Shown here piece by piece: positions 49,477 to 59,553 of a stretch of 64,000 nt of DNA. A program made the translations under genes and the position numbers. The DNA comes from Candidatus Desulfobacula maris. Its GTDB lineage: Bacteria > Desulfobacterota > Desulfobacteria > Desulfobacterales > Desulfobacteraceae. The stretch's first letter is position 1, and every line of letters starts with the position of its first letter. The notes under the pieces were generated by a model. That model had not been told where the DNA came from. It was given only the letters and a program-made list of their open reading frames with translations, and did no database searches. The stretch is from contig JACNHV010000267.1 of the NCBI GenBank assembly GCA_014383445.1, positions 25,622 to 89,621 on the forward strand. The letters run 5' to 3'.

Positions 49477-50354
49477 TTTTTTTTTACCTTTGCCTGTTCA
49501 GCCCGGCGGGCATCTCCCAATTTTTTATATGTTTCAAGCTGATCCTCTGAAACATGCATGAACCTTTTTCGCCACGTCTCATCTTCAGACCAGGTAAAAG
49601 GGGTTTGAATCGTTGTTCGCCCTTGCCATGCATATTGCAGCAGGGAAAGGGCCATGTCCATTATTGATTGCTGCATCTCTTTATCCCAGGGCTTGCCAAA
49701 CGGGTTGCCCAAAGGGAAATCCGTAAAAAGGAAACGGGCCACGCCGCATTCCTCAACGATATCTCGAGCAGAACCAACAACAACTGTGGGAATCTTATTT
49801 TCTTCAAGATGCCTGGCTACCAGACTCACGGTCTGGTGACAGACAGGTCAAAGGGCCGGCAGAATTACAGCATCAACATCATCCTCTTTGCAGAATTCAA
49901 GTACTTGAGGAGCAGATTTCTTTGATGTTTTACCCTGACTGTAATCGGTCATAACCCCATAAAATCTTGGTGAGGCTGAACCGATTCTACCGTTTTCAGC
50001 ACATTCTGCCAGCCGGTTCAGCGGCATAAAACTATCGTTATCATCGGTGTGGGTTGATTCTTCATCCCATTGTAAATCCCTGGTATAGAAGTGTTCCGGG
50101 GCCTCATCTGCGGGATGGGCATATACTTTTCTGAATAAGTGTCTTTCCTGTTTGCTTTCTCCGGGCAGCTTTTCAAGATCTGCCGTTGTCAGTAAGGCCA
50201 CTCTGCATTCAGAGAGAGGCATTTCAAGTTTAGTGAAAGGGACATTTTGATTGGAAATCCATTCATAGGTTTTTGAATACCCGTGAGCAGCATAGTATTC
50301 TCGAGAAAGATCAATATAACTCAAAAATGAACGATAAGGTCTACGTTTAATCAT
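49473..50354 (-). CDS. GrdB-like (glycine/betaine/sarcosine reductase B family) selenoprotein
   Basis: From ATG 50354 (GAGGAA 7 nt upstream) the frame meets TGA at 49850-49848 and continues in the same frame to 49473: 293 residues, Sec169. The local reading is LPAL-U-PVCHQT, the Sec/Cys-x-x-Cys motif used by B subunits of glycine reductase-type enzymes, followed by LVARHLEENKIPTVVVGSA. A second block (DFPLGNPFGKP) is also typical. A perfect SECIS-like hairpin follows the UGA. GrdB takes substrate amino groups via a Schiff base and passes the selenoether to GrdA. No grdA, grdC, grdD or precursor-processing Thr/Cys motif is seen nearby, so this is a stand-alone relative, not a full complex. Confidence 0.9.
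49820..49850 (-). promoter_or_regulatory. UGA-Sec codon plus SECIS-like hairpin in the GrdB-like gene
   Basis: On the minus strand TGA (49850-49848) is followed after 11 nt by CCAGAC, loop CGTGA, GTCTGG (49836-49820). This is a perfect 6-bp stem with G at loop position 2. The geometry matches known bacterial SECIS elements. Confidence 0.8.
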
Positions 50355-50431
50355 AACAGGTTTCCTCAATATTTTATTTTTTTTATGATATTATAAACGC
50401 GAACAGAACAAAAGAAAGAATTTTATTTTTG

Positions 50432-50473
50432 CCATTTAGGAGAAATGCCAATGTTGGCATTTCTCCTAAATGG
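50432..50473. repeat. Perfect 20-bp inverted repeat with 2-nt loop upstream of the GrdB-like gene
   Basis: CCATTTAGGAGAAATGCCAA (50432-50451) and its exact complement at 50454-50473 are separated by TG. No T-run follows in either direction. It lies in the 317-bp gap 50370-50686, which is otherwise AT-rich and without a gene. It may be a cruciform operator, a bidirectional stop or a mobile-element footprint. Confidence 0.7.
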
Positions 50474-50686
50474 TTATGAATTGTCTTCTGATCGATCTCT
50501 TTTTGGACAGCTTTTAAATTTTTCATCTCCGGGCAATGACTGCGGGATAAACCATGATAGGGCGAACGTACGGATCTGTGCTATTAAATCCTTTCTTGTA
50601 ATTATCCTCGGTATCATCTAAGTAATAACAAGAGAGTTAAGATCGATAAATAAATTTGTTTTCAATGGACAGGAATATTTTCGAAA

Positions 50687-51025
50687 ATGCATGCAATAAA
50701 AGAACTTACCATAAATATCAGCAAGGATTACAGCAAATATATCGGACCCAGGGAAAAAAGGGTTGCCAGCTTTTCAGGGGAAGATTTCAGGGAAAGATTC
50801 CTGGAGGAAAATTTTAAAACATATGACAGAATTAATATTGAGCTGGACGGCACCCTGGGATATCCCTGGGATTTTCTTGATGAAACATTTGGTGTCATGG
50901 CACGAAAGCACGGCCAGAAAAAGTTCTGGGAAAAGTTCAATCTTATTTCCATCAATAATTATGTAATCGATAAAATTACATACATTGTGAACCATTCAAA
51001 AAAAGAAAATAACCAAAAGCAATAA
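50687..51025 (+). CDS. DUF4325-like (STAS-like) small protein
   Basis: The protein has 112 residues. The block IELDGTLGYPWDFLDETFG resembles the glycine-rich core of DUF4325, a small STAS-like domain often found with anti-sigma or histidine-kinase-like partners. No partner is adjacent here. It has an ATG with no strong ribosome-binding site. It is convergent with the acyltransferase gene, 59 bp away. Confidence 0.65.
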   Translation: MHAIKELTINISKDYSKYIGPREKRVASFSGEDFRERFLEENFKTYDRINIELDGTLGYPWDFLDETFGVMARKHGQKKFWEKFNLISINNYVIDKITYIVNHSKKENNQKQ

Positions 51026-51084
51026 AAAAGTTGATCTGTTTATAACCGTTACGTCTTTTTTTATTCCTTGAAAAGATACAGGAA

Positions 51085-51744
51085 TCAGGAAGATTTAAGG
51101 ATAAGTCCGGGCAGCATGGTGTCTTCAAGAAGCTGTCGCTGGGCTTCAAAATCAGCAGAAGTGCCATCCGGGACAAGGTGCATTCCATCTCCAAAGGTTA
51201 AGGTGATCTTTGAAAAAGGTTTGGGAAGCATAAATCTGTCCCATGAATTAAAAAACCAGGCATGCTCTGCATGGGTGTACACCGGCACCACAATGGCATT
51301 GGTCTCCTGGGCCATTTTGATAACCCCGGCCTTAACTTTCCCTATCGGTCCTGTGGGGCCGTCAAGGATATGGGCACCAAGCCCGTTTGTTATCAGGTGT
51401 TCGATCATTCCCTCCATGGCCTTTTTCCCTCCCCTTGAGGATGATCCCCTGAGGGTATGCCACCCGGTTTTATTGGCCACGCCGGCAATCAATTCACCAT
51501 CCCGGCTCTGGCTGATCATGAGGCCGGGATTAAATTTTGAATAGGTTTTAAAGTGCCGGATGATAGAGAAAAACTGCTGATGCCAGGCGCAAAGAAGTAT
51601 GGGGCGGCCCTTTTTCAATAAATCCTGCCATTTTTTTTCATTGACGATGGAAAGCCGGAAGGTCATGCTGTAAATCTGGATAAAGTAGTAAACAAAAACA
51701 ATAAAAGGTCGAGTGTATATGATGAACTTTAATTTTTTAAACAT
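51085..51744 (-). CDS. DUF374 lysophospholipid acyltransferase family protein
   Basis: The protein has 219 residues with an N-terminal hydrophobic segment. The conserved CAWHQQF, QSRDGELIA, TLRGSSSRGG, ILDGPTGPIGKVKAG blocks match DUF374 proteins, relatives of PlsC found near lipid A or phospholipid genes. It probably adds an acyl chain in the inner membrane. Its stop is 59 bp from the DUF4325-like gene. Confidence 0.85.
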   Translation of the reverse strand: MFKKLKFIIYTRPFIVFVYYFIQIYSMTFRLSIVNEKKWQDLLKKGRPILLCAWHQQFFSIIRHFKTYSKFNPGLMISQSRDGELIAGVANKTGWHTLRGSSSRGGKKAMEGMIEHLITNGLGAHILDGPTGPIGKVKAGVIKMAQETNAIVVPVYTHAEHAWFFNSWDRFMLPKPFSKITLTFGDGMHLVPDGTSADFEAQRQLLEDTMLPGLILKSS

Positions 51745-51766
51745 ACAGGCTCTCTTAAAATTAGTT

Positions 51767-51913
51767 AGTGTTTGAACGAAAACTCACCCATCTGCTGCGT
51801 TACTTCGAAATCCTGAAATCCTCATGTACAGTAGTACACTCCGGGTTCAGAATTTCTTGTGCCTTGCATATGGGCAACTTTTCGCCCAAACACGGGGTTT
51901 TCGTTCAGGCACT
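51767..51913. mobile_element. 147-bp miniature inverted-repeat element (MITE-like)
   Basis: Near-perfect terminal inverted repeats (AGTGTTTGAACGAAAAC at the left, complement of AGTGCCTGAACGAAAAC at the right) are flanked by the 4-bp direct repeat AGTT (51763-51766 and 51914-51917). It carries no coding sequence and has a central GTAC palindrome. It lies in the 507-bp gap before the RHS gene; an element of this kind needs a transposase in trans, none seen here. Confidence 0.78.
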
Positions 51914-52104
51914 AGTTAAATCATGGAAAATTTAACAGTTTTACAGGAGAACGCAACCTGTTTTTTCAACGGGTATATAATTTTTAAGGTTTAATTCTAA
52001 AATTATTGGGCAGGGCACCTGGGTTATATATGCCCTGTTCTATGCAGGTAACCTTTTTGCGAAATTCTTTTGATGCAGCAACCAGCGTTTTTTGGTTGTG
52101 TTTG

Positions 52105-52143
52105 TATTTTTGTAAAAAAAGGACTATTTTTTTTACAAAAATA
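52105..52143. promoter_or_regulatory. AT-rich 16-bp inverted repeat upstream of the RHS gene
   Basis: TATTTTTGTAAAAAAA (52105-52120) and its exact complement (52128-52143) flank GGACTAT. It lies 108 bp before the RHS start and could be an operator or the terminator-like hairpin of a leader. The remaining sequence to 52251 is AT-rich with no gene. Confidence 0.5.
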
Positions 52144-52251
52144 GGTATTTTTACTTATTGAAATTAAACTTTTTAATTGGTATAAAAAAAATATTATAAA
52201 GACTATCAGTTATTTATTGTGTTAACAGCTGTACTCAAAAGGTAGTGGTTT

Positions 52252-55200
52252 ATGCGAAAATCATATCTTTTTTTTATAGTTTTCTTTATTCTTTTTAATG
52301 CCGGATCATCAGCATTTGCAAAAGATAATACTGTTTACGGCCCAAAAATATTTAAAGCAAAAACAAAAGCTTTTTTGGGAAAGAGATATTACCATTATTC
52401 TATGGACCGGGTTAAGTTAAATCAGTCAAGCAATAATGCAAAGCTGATCATTACTAAGCTATCTAATAAAAAGTTAAAACAAGGTTACATCATAATTAAC
52501 AATCATTTCTATAGTTTAAAAAATTTTTTTAAAAGCAAGCAAACATCAAAAAAAATTATTATCAAACTTCGAAAACAGAATTACCTGGGGCTTTATTTTA
52601 TCGGTGAAAAGAATGCATCCATAATAATCAAAATAAATGATTATGCTATAACACCAAAGCCGAAAATCACTTTTACTGCAAAACCGGATTCAATTGAATA
52701 CGGCGAAATCGCCCAATTATCTTGGAAGGTGGTTAATGCAGACACCTGCAAGATAGAACCCGGTGTGGGCAGTGTAGACCTGAAAGGTTCAATAACCGTT
52801 TCTCCTGTAGAAACCACCACATTCACCATCACAGCCTCGGGACCCGGGGGCAAGGCTGCAGCCAATGTCACGGTTACACTTCTGAACTCAGTCCCAAAGG
52901 CGGATGACCAATCTGTAACCACCAGCGAAGATACAGCAGTATCCTTCATCATTACGGGTTCAGACCCTGACAATGATCCTCTGGTTTATCAAATTGTAAC
53001 GGGTCCATCATCTGGAACCCTTAGCGGTTCCATACCTAACCTGACATATACTCCTGACAGCAACTATCATGGCAGTGACACAATTACATTTAAAACCAGC
53101 GACGGTCAGGCTGATTCCAACACTGCAACCATAACATTGACTATTAACGCAGTTAATGACGTTCCTGTTGCCAATGCTGGCACTGATCAGAAGATTTCAA
53201 GGACAGATACTGTTACACTTGATGGAAGCGGTTCCAGTGATATAGATGGAGATGCTCTGGCTCATCAGTGGTCATTTGTATCCATGCCGTCAGGAAGCAC
53301 GACAACTCTATCCAACCCTTCATCAGTCAGCCCCGTTTTTGTGGCAGATGTTACCGGAGTTTATGAACTTAAACTAATTGTTGGTGATGGTTCAGTAGAA
53401 AGCACTCCTGATACTATTACAATAACCGCATCCCCAAAAATGGTAACCGTACCTGCGGTCATCAATCAGCCACAGGCAGATGCAACCACAGTCATAACAG
53501 CAGCGGGTCTTTCCATTGGAACAATCACTACAGTCAACAGCGACACAGTACCGGCCAACACAGTGATCAGCCAAACCCCGGACGGCGGCACCCAGATTGT
53601 TGAGAACTCATCTGTTGACCTTGTTGTTTCTCTTGGTCCTGCCATCCAAATTCCAACAGTGAGTATTTATGCTGATTCTCAATCTGTTCAAATAGGCGAA
53701 CCAGTTACCCTGTCCTGGAACACTACCAATGCAACTACAGCTTTTATTGAACCCGGTACCGGCAGTGTCGCAGTCAATGGTTCTGTTTCTGTTACCCCGA
53801 AACATACCACCACTTATACTATTTCGGTTACGGGAACCGATGGCTCAGCCAGCGACCAGGTTACTATTAAGGTAACCGGAGATCCTGCCCAATTACCCGA
53901 GGGTTCTTTTGGAAACAAATACAACGATCTTATACCCGTTGACTCCATAAAGGAATCCTATGATGAAAAAAGGATTTCTCTGGTAACCGGTATTGTGCAT
54001 GATAAATACAATACTCCCATTAGCGGTGTCAACGTCACAATTAAAAACCAGCCTGAGTATGGAACGGCAGTAACCGATGGAAACGGTTCTTTTACCATCC
54101 CTGTTGAAGGTGGCGGAATCCTTACGCTCTCATATCAAAAGGACGGACTGATACCGGTTCACCGGCAGGTCCATGTTCCCTGGAACGATATTGCCGTTGC
54201 AAAGAGCATTATAATGATTTCCCAGGACCCGGTCGCAACCAGGCTTACCTTTGATGGTAATTCCGATACGGTAATTACCCACCAGAGTACCCCTGTGGTA
54301 GACAAGTCAGGCATTCGTTCCTGCACCATGGTTTTTCAAGGGGACAACCAGGCCTATCTGGTGGATAAGGATGGCAAGGATGTCCATGAACTTACTACCA
54401 TCGTGACCCGGGCAAGCGAGTTTACCACTCCCGAATCAATGCCGGCTGTGCTGCCGCCCAACTCGGCCTATACATATTGTGCGGAACTCAGCGTGGACGG
54501 CGCTTCACGGGTAAGATTTGCCAAACCTGTCATTACCTGGGTCAATAATTTCCTTGGGTTTGAAGTAGGCGAGATTGTTCCAGTGGGCTATTATGACCGT
54601 GATGAAGGGGTATGGAAGCCGGCAGACAACGGCCTGGTTGTCGAGCTGCTTGATACTGACAATGATGGCCTGGTCGATGCCCTTGATGCCAATGGCGACG
54701 GTAATCCTGATGACCTCAACAATGACGGCTCTTTCAGCGACGAGGTAACGGGCCTGGATGATGGAGCAATATATGTGCCCGGTGCCACTTTCTGGCGGGT
54801 GGCAGTATCCCACTTCACCCCCTGGGACTATAACTGGCCCTATGGTCCGCCACTCGGTGCCATTGATCCTAACCCTAAAGCTTCACCCGACATAGACCTT
54901 CAAGCAAAAGAGAGTATGGATTGCAAGAACTATAACAGCTCTTTTGTGGAAGAACGCAGCCGTATTTTTCATGAGGACATTCCCGTTCCCGGGACCGATC
55001 TGACGCTTCATTATACCAGTAACCGGGTTAAAGGCTATAAGACATTAATTTCAGTCCCTGCAAGCGGTGACACAGTGCCTGACAGCCTTAAAAATATCAT
55101 TGTCCGGGTAACTGTGGCAGGAAGGACCTTTGAACAGACTTTAGCTCCTTTGCCGGACCAGACAATCGAATTTGCCTGGGACGGGCTTGATAGTTTAGGC

Positions 55201-58200
55201 AGGGTAGTTGACTATCCGACAAAAGCACATATCAGCATCGGATTTGAATACGATCTGGTTTACCATAGCAGCAGTTCAAGTTTTACCCAGGCATTTGGCC
55301 AGGTTGGAGATGAACCTACGCTTATCCTTGGCCGGCAGGATATAACTATCTGGAAACAAAAAGATATAGTGCTTAGTCCAGGCTATCAGGTACTTGCCAA
55401 AGGCGGAGGGCTCCTTGCCCAAGGCTGGAACCTGTCCACCCATCATTTCGGTAGCAAGATTGGCCCCACAATTTTCAAAGGTGATGGCACAACAGGTGAA
55501 AATTATATCGGCGGTATTATTTCCACACAATTTTATTCTACCAATCCTAACTACATCTCAATGGATTCGACAGGAAACTTCTACATTTCCAGTACACCTT
55601 TTCATGTCATTGATAAAATGGATATTAATGGCACAGGCTCAAGAGTGGCAGGCAATCCTGGTTCGGCGGCTTGCGTAGGTGACGGAGTGCCGGCCTTGGA
55701 CGCTATGCTTTTATACCCTCATGGCATTTGCCTGGATTCAGCAGGCAATCTCTATATTGCGGGTTGCAACAGTATCCGCAAAGTGGATACCGATGGCATC
55801 ATCACCACTGTGGTCGGAAATATGACTGCGGGTTACAGCGGTGACGGCGGACCTGCTATTGATGCAACCCTTAATGGTCCAACAGACTTAGTAATTGATG
55901 CTGCCGGCAATCTCTACATTGCCGACAATTGGAATTTCTGCATTCGTAAGGTGGATACCAATGGTATCATCACCACCGTGGCTGGGGGTGGAGATTGGCA
56001 AAACGGTATTGGCGACGGCGGTCCTGCCACAAAAGCGTATGTTCAGAATCCTGATGCAATTTCCATGGATTTAAACGGCAATCTTTATATAGTAGAATGG
56101 CAGCGCATCCGCAAGGTGGACACAAGTGGTATCATCACCACTGTGGCAGGGAATGGGATGCCTGGTTACAGTGGTGACGGCGGTCCTGCCACGCAAGCGT
56201 CTTTTGACTCGCCTGAAGACATCTACGTGGATTCAACAGGGAACCTCTATATCGCCGATACAGGGAATCACCGCATCCGCAAGGTCGATACCAATGGCAT
56301 CATCACTACGGAGGCCGGTAATGGGAAGGATGGTTTCAGCGGTGACAATGGGCCTGCCAGAAAAGCAAATCTGTTTTATCCAACTGGCATTTTCTTGGAT
56401 CCAACAGGGGATCTTTACATTGCCGATACTAATAATCACCGCATCCGTAAGGTGGAGTATCAAACTATCTATGGTGCAGCTTTGGGTACGATGAACTTTA
56501 CTGAAGAGAATGGCCTGGGGCATATAATGTCCAGCTTTGGACGTCACCTGGAAACAGTTGATCTTGATACAGGTGTTGCTCTGCGCAAGTTCGGTTATGA
56601 TGAGAATAATAATCTTATTTCCATCACCGACCGTTTCGGCAGGCAGATCACCATTGAAAGGGATGCCACCAACGGTGTTCCCACTGCAATTATTTCTCCT
56701 GACGGAATAAGAACGGCCCTGGTCGTTGATGTTGATAATTATCTTAAACAAATCACCAATGCAGACGGCAGTTTTTATAAATTTGAATACACCGATGACG
56801 GCCTTATGACCGCAAAAATTGAACCGGGTGGAAATCGGTTTGAGCATATATTCGATTCAAAAGGAAGGTTAACAGATTCTTTTGATGAGGAAGCCGGCCA
56901 TTGGAAATACACAAGGACTATCCAGGAAAATGGTGATGTCCATACGGAGGTGCTCACGGGTGAAGGCAACCTTACCACCTACCTGGATCACACTTATTTC
57001 ACTGGTGCTTATGAATCAACCATAACCAGTCCCACAGGCGGGCAAACCTTTTTTACCAAATCAGCAGACGGGTTGACCACCACCAAATCCCTGCCATGCG
57101 GCATGGAGCTGGCGTTTGAATATGACCTGGATACTGAATATCAGTTTAAATATATCAAGCAAATGTCTCAAAGTACGCAAACAGGATTAACCAAAACAAT
57201 TGAGTATAATAAAATCTACGAAGATACGGATTATGACGGGACAAAGGACCGAAGTACCCGGACGATTGACTTAAATGGGAAAATTTTAACCATTTCTAAC
57301 AATGTACTTTTGTCACAAGAGATTACCATGTCTCCTGAAGGTAGATCACTAACTGTGGATTACGACCCGGACACATTGGTAACCACAAGCACTCATGTGC
57401 CAGGGCTTGAACAAACCAATTATTCTAATTTTACAAACGGCAAACTGAACACCATAACAACCGGCACCCGCCAGACATCATTCACCTATGATGCAAACGG
57501 GTTTTTATCATCTATAACAGATCCCCTGAACATCACAACAACCCTTACCAATGATGTCATGGGCAGAGTAACTTATATTGCCGGGCCGGACGGGTCCGGC
57601 ATCAAGTATAACTATGATGAGAACGGCAACATGACGGTCCTGATTACCCAGCTTTCCATTAACCATCTATTCGGATATGACCGGATCAACAAAAATGATC
57701 AATATACAACACCTTTAAGCGGAAGCTACTCCTATGTGTATGACAAGGACAGGCGGCTGGTTCAAAAGAATTTTCCATCCGGCAATGCCATTGCCTGGAA
57801 TTATGAAAACCCATCCGATCCGGGTGATAAATCCCTTTTATGGCAGATACAGACACCTGAAGGCAATATTGATTACACATATTCATGCCCAGGCAAGATA
57901 GACGCTATTACCAAAGGCTCAGAATCCATCACCTATGGTTATGATGCAAGCCTTGTCACTTCCCTGACCCTTGCAGGCACTTTAAACCAGACATTGGAGT
58001 TTATCTATAATAATGACTTTGCTCTGTCTTCTTTTACCTATGCCGGTACAACCGAAAACTACACCTATGATCTTGACGGTCTTTTAACCGGGACCGCAGA
58101 TTTTACCATATCCAGGTACAATGAGAAGGACGTTAATGAAACAGGACTGCCATACCAGGTGTCTGATGCTTCAATCACCCTTAACAGAATGTTCAATACT

Positions 58201-59472
58201 TATGGTGAAACCAATACGGAAAGCGTTTCTATCTCTGGAAATGACATCTATTCATGGAACATAACCGAACGATTCAATGACGGCAGGATCAAAACCAGGA
58301 CTGAAACCATTGCAGGCACATCAATAACTTACAATTATACCTACGACTCAATGAACCGGCTGACAACAGTTAAAAAAGATGGCATAATAGTTGAAGACTA
58401 TACCTATGATCCTGGCGGCGCCCGTACACAGGCTGACAATACCCAGAGAAACATCACAGGCCGCACCAGCAGTTATGATGATGATTCTCATCTGCTGACT
58501 TCTGGAACCACAAGCTATCAGTATGATCTGGACGGATTCTTAACATCAAGAACCACCACCACGGGAACCACAAATTACACATATTCTTCCAGCGGTGAGT
58601 TTTTAAACGTGACCCTTGAAGACGGAACCCTCATCGAATACCTGCATGATCCCCTTGGCAGGCGCATTGCCAAAAAGGTGAACGGATCCATCACCCAAAA
58701 ATACCTGTGGCAGGGATTAACAACCCTGCTTGCCGTATACGATGGTTCCGACAATCTCCTCATGAGGTTCAAGTATGCAGACAGCCGCATGCCCATAGCT
58801 ATGGAAAAACAGGACTCAACCTTTTACCTTTCCTATGACCAGGTTGGATCTCTTCGTGCTGTTGCAGATTCATCCGGTAAAGTGGTAAAACAAATCAGCT
58901 ATGATACTTTCGGCTATATACTGAACGACACAGACCCACCCTTTGAAATACCATTCGGCTTTGCCGGGGGCCTGCATGACAGAGATACTGGCCTTGTCAG
59001 GTTCGGCTACAGGGATTATGATCCTGATACAGGAAGGTGGACAGCAAAAGATCCGATATTGTTTGCTGGCGGTGATACTGATCTGTATGGCTATGTCCTG
59101 AATGATCCGGTTAATTTTATTGATCCCTGGGGTTTAATTTGGGTTACAACTGGACATGACTATCATGGAATAAAAAATTGGGGTAGGGGGTTCTTGAACT
59201 GGTTAACAAGAAAAATTGGAAGCGGTTGGGACCCTGGCATTCCAGGATCGAATCCCAGTGATTATGAAGGAGCAACAAGAGACGTTGAACAAGAATGGCA
59301 GCATGATAAAGATAACCCATGTATAGATAGTGAGCATACCATTGGTGAAAAAAGAAAAATAAAACAAGAATTTAAAAAGAAACCAACACCTAAGCCTGAT
59401 GAATTGTGGGATCCAAACACTACGCATTACTGGGCCCCTCCAGTTTCAACAAGAACTTATGATGATTATTAA
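52252..59472 (+). CDS. Secreted RHS/YD-repeat polymorphic-toxin-like giant protein with NHL and Ig-like repeats
   Basis: The protein has 2406 residues. A signal peptide (about 1-24) precedes Ig-like (about 140-220), cadherin-like (about 220-300), PKD/REJ-like (about 300-395), PASTA-like (about 395-465) and Ig-like modules, a carboxypeptidase-regulatory-like domain (about 575-650), and Asp-rich calcium-type loops (DTDNDGLVDALDANGDG). NHL beta-propeller repeats span about 1097-1403 and YD/RHS repeats about 1404-2293, ending in the RHS hyperconserved DYDPDTGRWTAKDPI and NDPVNFIDP. The last 112 residues after DPWG form the variable tip, with no toxin fold I recognise. RHS proteins encapsulate and deliver such tips. 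A membrane protein follows as the candidate immunity gene. The role is inference from RHS families. Confidence 0.88.
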   Translation: MRKSYLFFIVFFILFNAGSSAFAKDNTVYGPKIFKAKTKAFLGKRYYHYSMDRVKLNQSSNNAKLIITKLSNKKLKQGYIIINNHFYSLKNFFKSKQTSKKIIIKLRKQNYLGLYFIGEKNASIIIKINDYAITPKPKITFTAKPDSIEYGEIAQLSWKVVNADTCKIEPGVGSVDLKGSITVSPVETTTFTITASGPGGKAAANVTVTLLNSVPKADDQSVTTSEDTAVSFIITGSDPDNDPLVYQIVTGPSSGTLSGSIPNLTYTPDSNYHGSDTITFKTSDGQADSNTATITLTINAVNDVPVANAGTDQKISRTDTVTLDGSGSSDIDGDALAHQWSFVSMPSGSTTTLSNPSSVSPVFVADVTGVYELKLIVGDGSVESTPDTITITASPKMVTVPAVINQPQADATTVITAAGLSIGTITTVNSDTVPANTVISQTPDGGTQIVENSSVDLVVSLGPAIQIPTVSIYADSQSVQIGEPVTLSWNTTNATTAFIEPGTGSVAVNGSVSVTPKHTTTYTISVTGTDGSASDQVTIKVTGDPAQLPEGSFGNKYNDLIPVDSIKESYDEKRISLVTGIVHDKYNTPISGVNVTIKNQPEYGTAVTDGNGSFTIPVEGGGILTLSYQKDGLIPVHRQVHVPWNDIAVAKSIIMISQDPVATRLTFDGNSDTVITHQSTPVVDKSGIRSCTMVFQGDNQAYLVDKDGKDVHELTTIVTRASEFTTPESMPAVLPPNSAYTYCAELSVDGASRVRFAKPVITWVNNFLGFEVGEIVPVGYYDRDEGVWKPADNGLVVELLDTDNDGLVDALDANGDGNPDDLNNDGSFSDEVTGLDDGAIYVPGATFWRVAVSHFTPWDYNWPYGPPLGAIDPNPKASPDIDLQAKESMDCKNYNSSFVEERSRIFHEDIPVPGTDLTLHYTSNRVKGYKTLISVPASGDTVPDSLKNIIVRVTVAGRTFEQTLAPLPDQTIEFAWDGLDSLGRVVDYPTKAHISIGFEYDLVYHSSSSSFTQAFGQVGDEPTLILGRQDITIWKQKDIVLSPGYQVLAKGGGLLAQGWNLSTHHFGSKIGPTIFKGDGTTGENYIGGIISTQFYSTNPNYISMDSTGNFYISSTPFHVIDKMDINGTGSRVAGNPGSAACVGDGVPALDAMLLYPHGICLDSAGNLYIAGCNSIRKVDTDGIITTVVGNMTAGYSGDGGPAIDATLNGPTDLVIDAAGNLYIADNWNFCIRKVDTNGIITTVAGGGDWQNGIGDGGPATKAYVQNPDAISMDLNGNLYIVEWQRIRKVDTSGIITTVAGNGMPGYSGDGGPATQASFDSPEDIYVDSTGNLYIADTGNHRIRKVDTNGIITTEAGNGKDGFSGDNGPARKANLFYPTGIFLDPTGDLYIADTNNHRIRKVEYQTIYGAALGTMNFTEENGLGHIMSSFGRHLETVDLDTGVALRKFGYDENNNLISITDRFGRQITIERDATNGVPTAIISPDGIRTALVVDVDNYLKQITNADGSFYKFEYTDDGLMTAKIEPGGNRFEHIFDSKGRLTDSFDEEAGHWKYTRTIQENGDVHTEVLTGEGNLTTYLDHTYFTGAYESTITSPTGGQTFFTKSADGLTTTKSLPCGMELAFEYDLDTEYQFKYIKQMSQSTQTGLTKTIEYNKIYEDTDYDGTKDRSTRTIDLNGKILTISNNVLLSQEITMSPEGRSLTVDYDPDTLVTTSTHVPGLEQTNYSNFTNGKLNTITTGTRQTSFTYDANGFLSSITDPLNITTTLTNDVMGRVTYIAGPDGSGIKYNYDENGNMTVLITQLSINHLFGYDRINKNDQYTTPLSGSYSYVYDKDRRLVQKNFPSGNAIAWNYENPSDPGDKSLLWQIQTPEGNIDYTYSCPGKIDAITKGSESITYGYDASLVTSLTLAGTLNQTLEFIYNNDFALSSFTYAGTTENYTYDLDGLLTGTADFTISRYNEKDVNETGLPYQVSDASITLNRMFNTYGETNTESVSISGNDIYSWNITERFNDGRIKTRTETIAGTSITYNYTYDSMNRLTTVKKDGIIVEDYTYDPGGARTQADNTQRNITGRTSSYDDDSHLLTSGTTSYQYDLDGFLTSRTTTTGTTNYTYSSSGEFLNVTLEDGTLIEYLHDPLGRRIAKKVNGSITQKYLWQGLTTLLAVYDGSDNLLMRFKYADSRMPIAMEKQDSTFYLSYDQVGSLRAVADSSGKVVKQISYDTFGYILNDTDPPFEIPFGFAGGLHDRDTGLVRFGYRDYDPDTGRWTAKDPILFAGGDTDLYGYVLNDPVNFIDPWGLIWVTTGHDYHGIKNWGRGFLNWLTRKIGSGWDPGIPGSNPSDYEGATRDVEQEWQHDKDNPCIDSEHTIGEKRKIKQEFKKKPTPKPDELWDPNTTHYWAPPVSTRTYDDY
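58780..59131 (+). repeat. RHS core segment duplicated downstream (copy 1)
   Basis: From about 58830 to 59130 the sequence is identical to 62704-63004, and homology continues leftwards at lower identity. It encodes the end of the RHS core up to NDPVNFIDP, just before the tip diverges. Confidence 0.92.
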
Positions 59473-59553
59473 TACCTGGAGCTACGGTTCAAAATAATTT
59501 TGGCTGGTATGAATCATCTTTAATTTATAAATTTTATTAACTATGAGTGTCTT

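Noticed and set aside
51760..51920. Plain Rho-independent terminator of the DUF374 gene
   Set aside because: The inverted repeats are 147 bp apart with direct flanking duplications, which is a mobile-element signature rather than a terminator, and the gene runs away from it.
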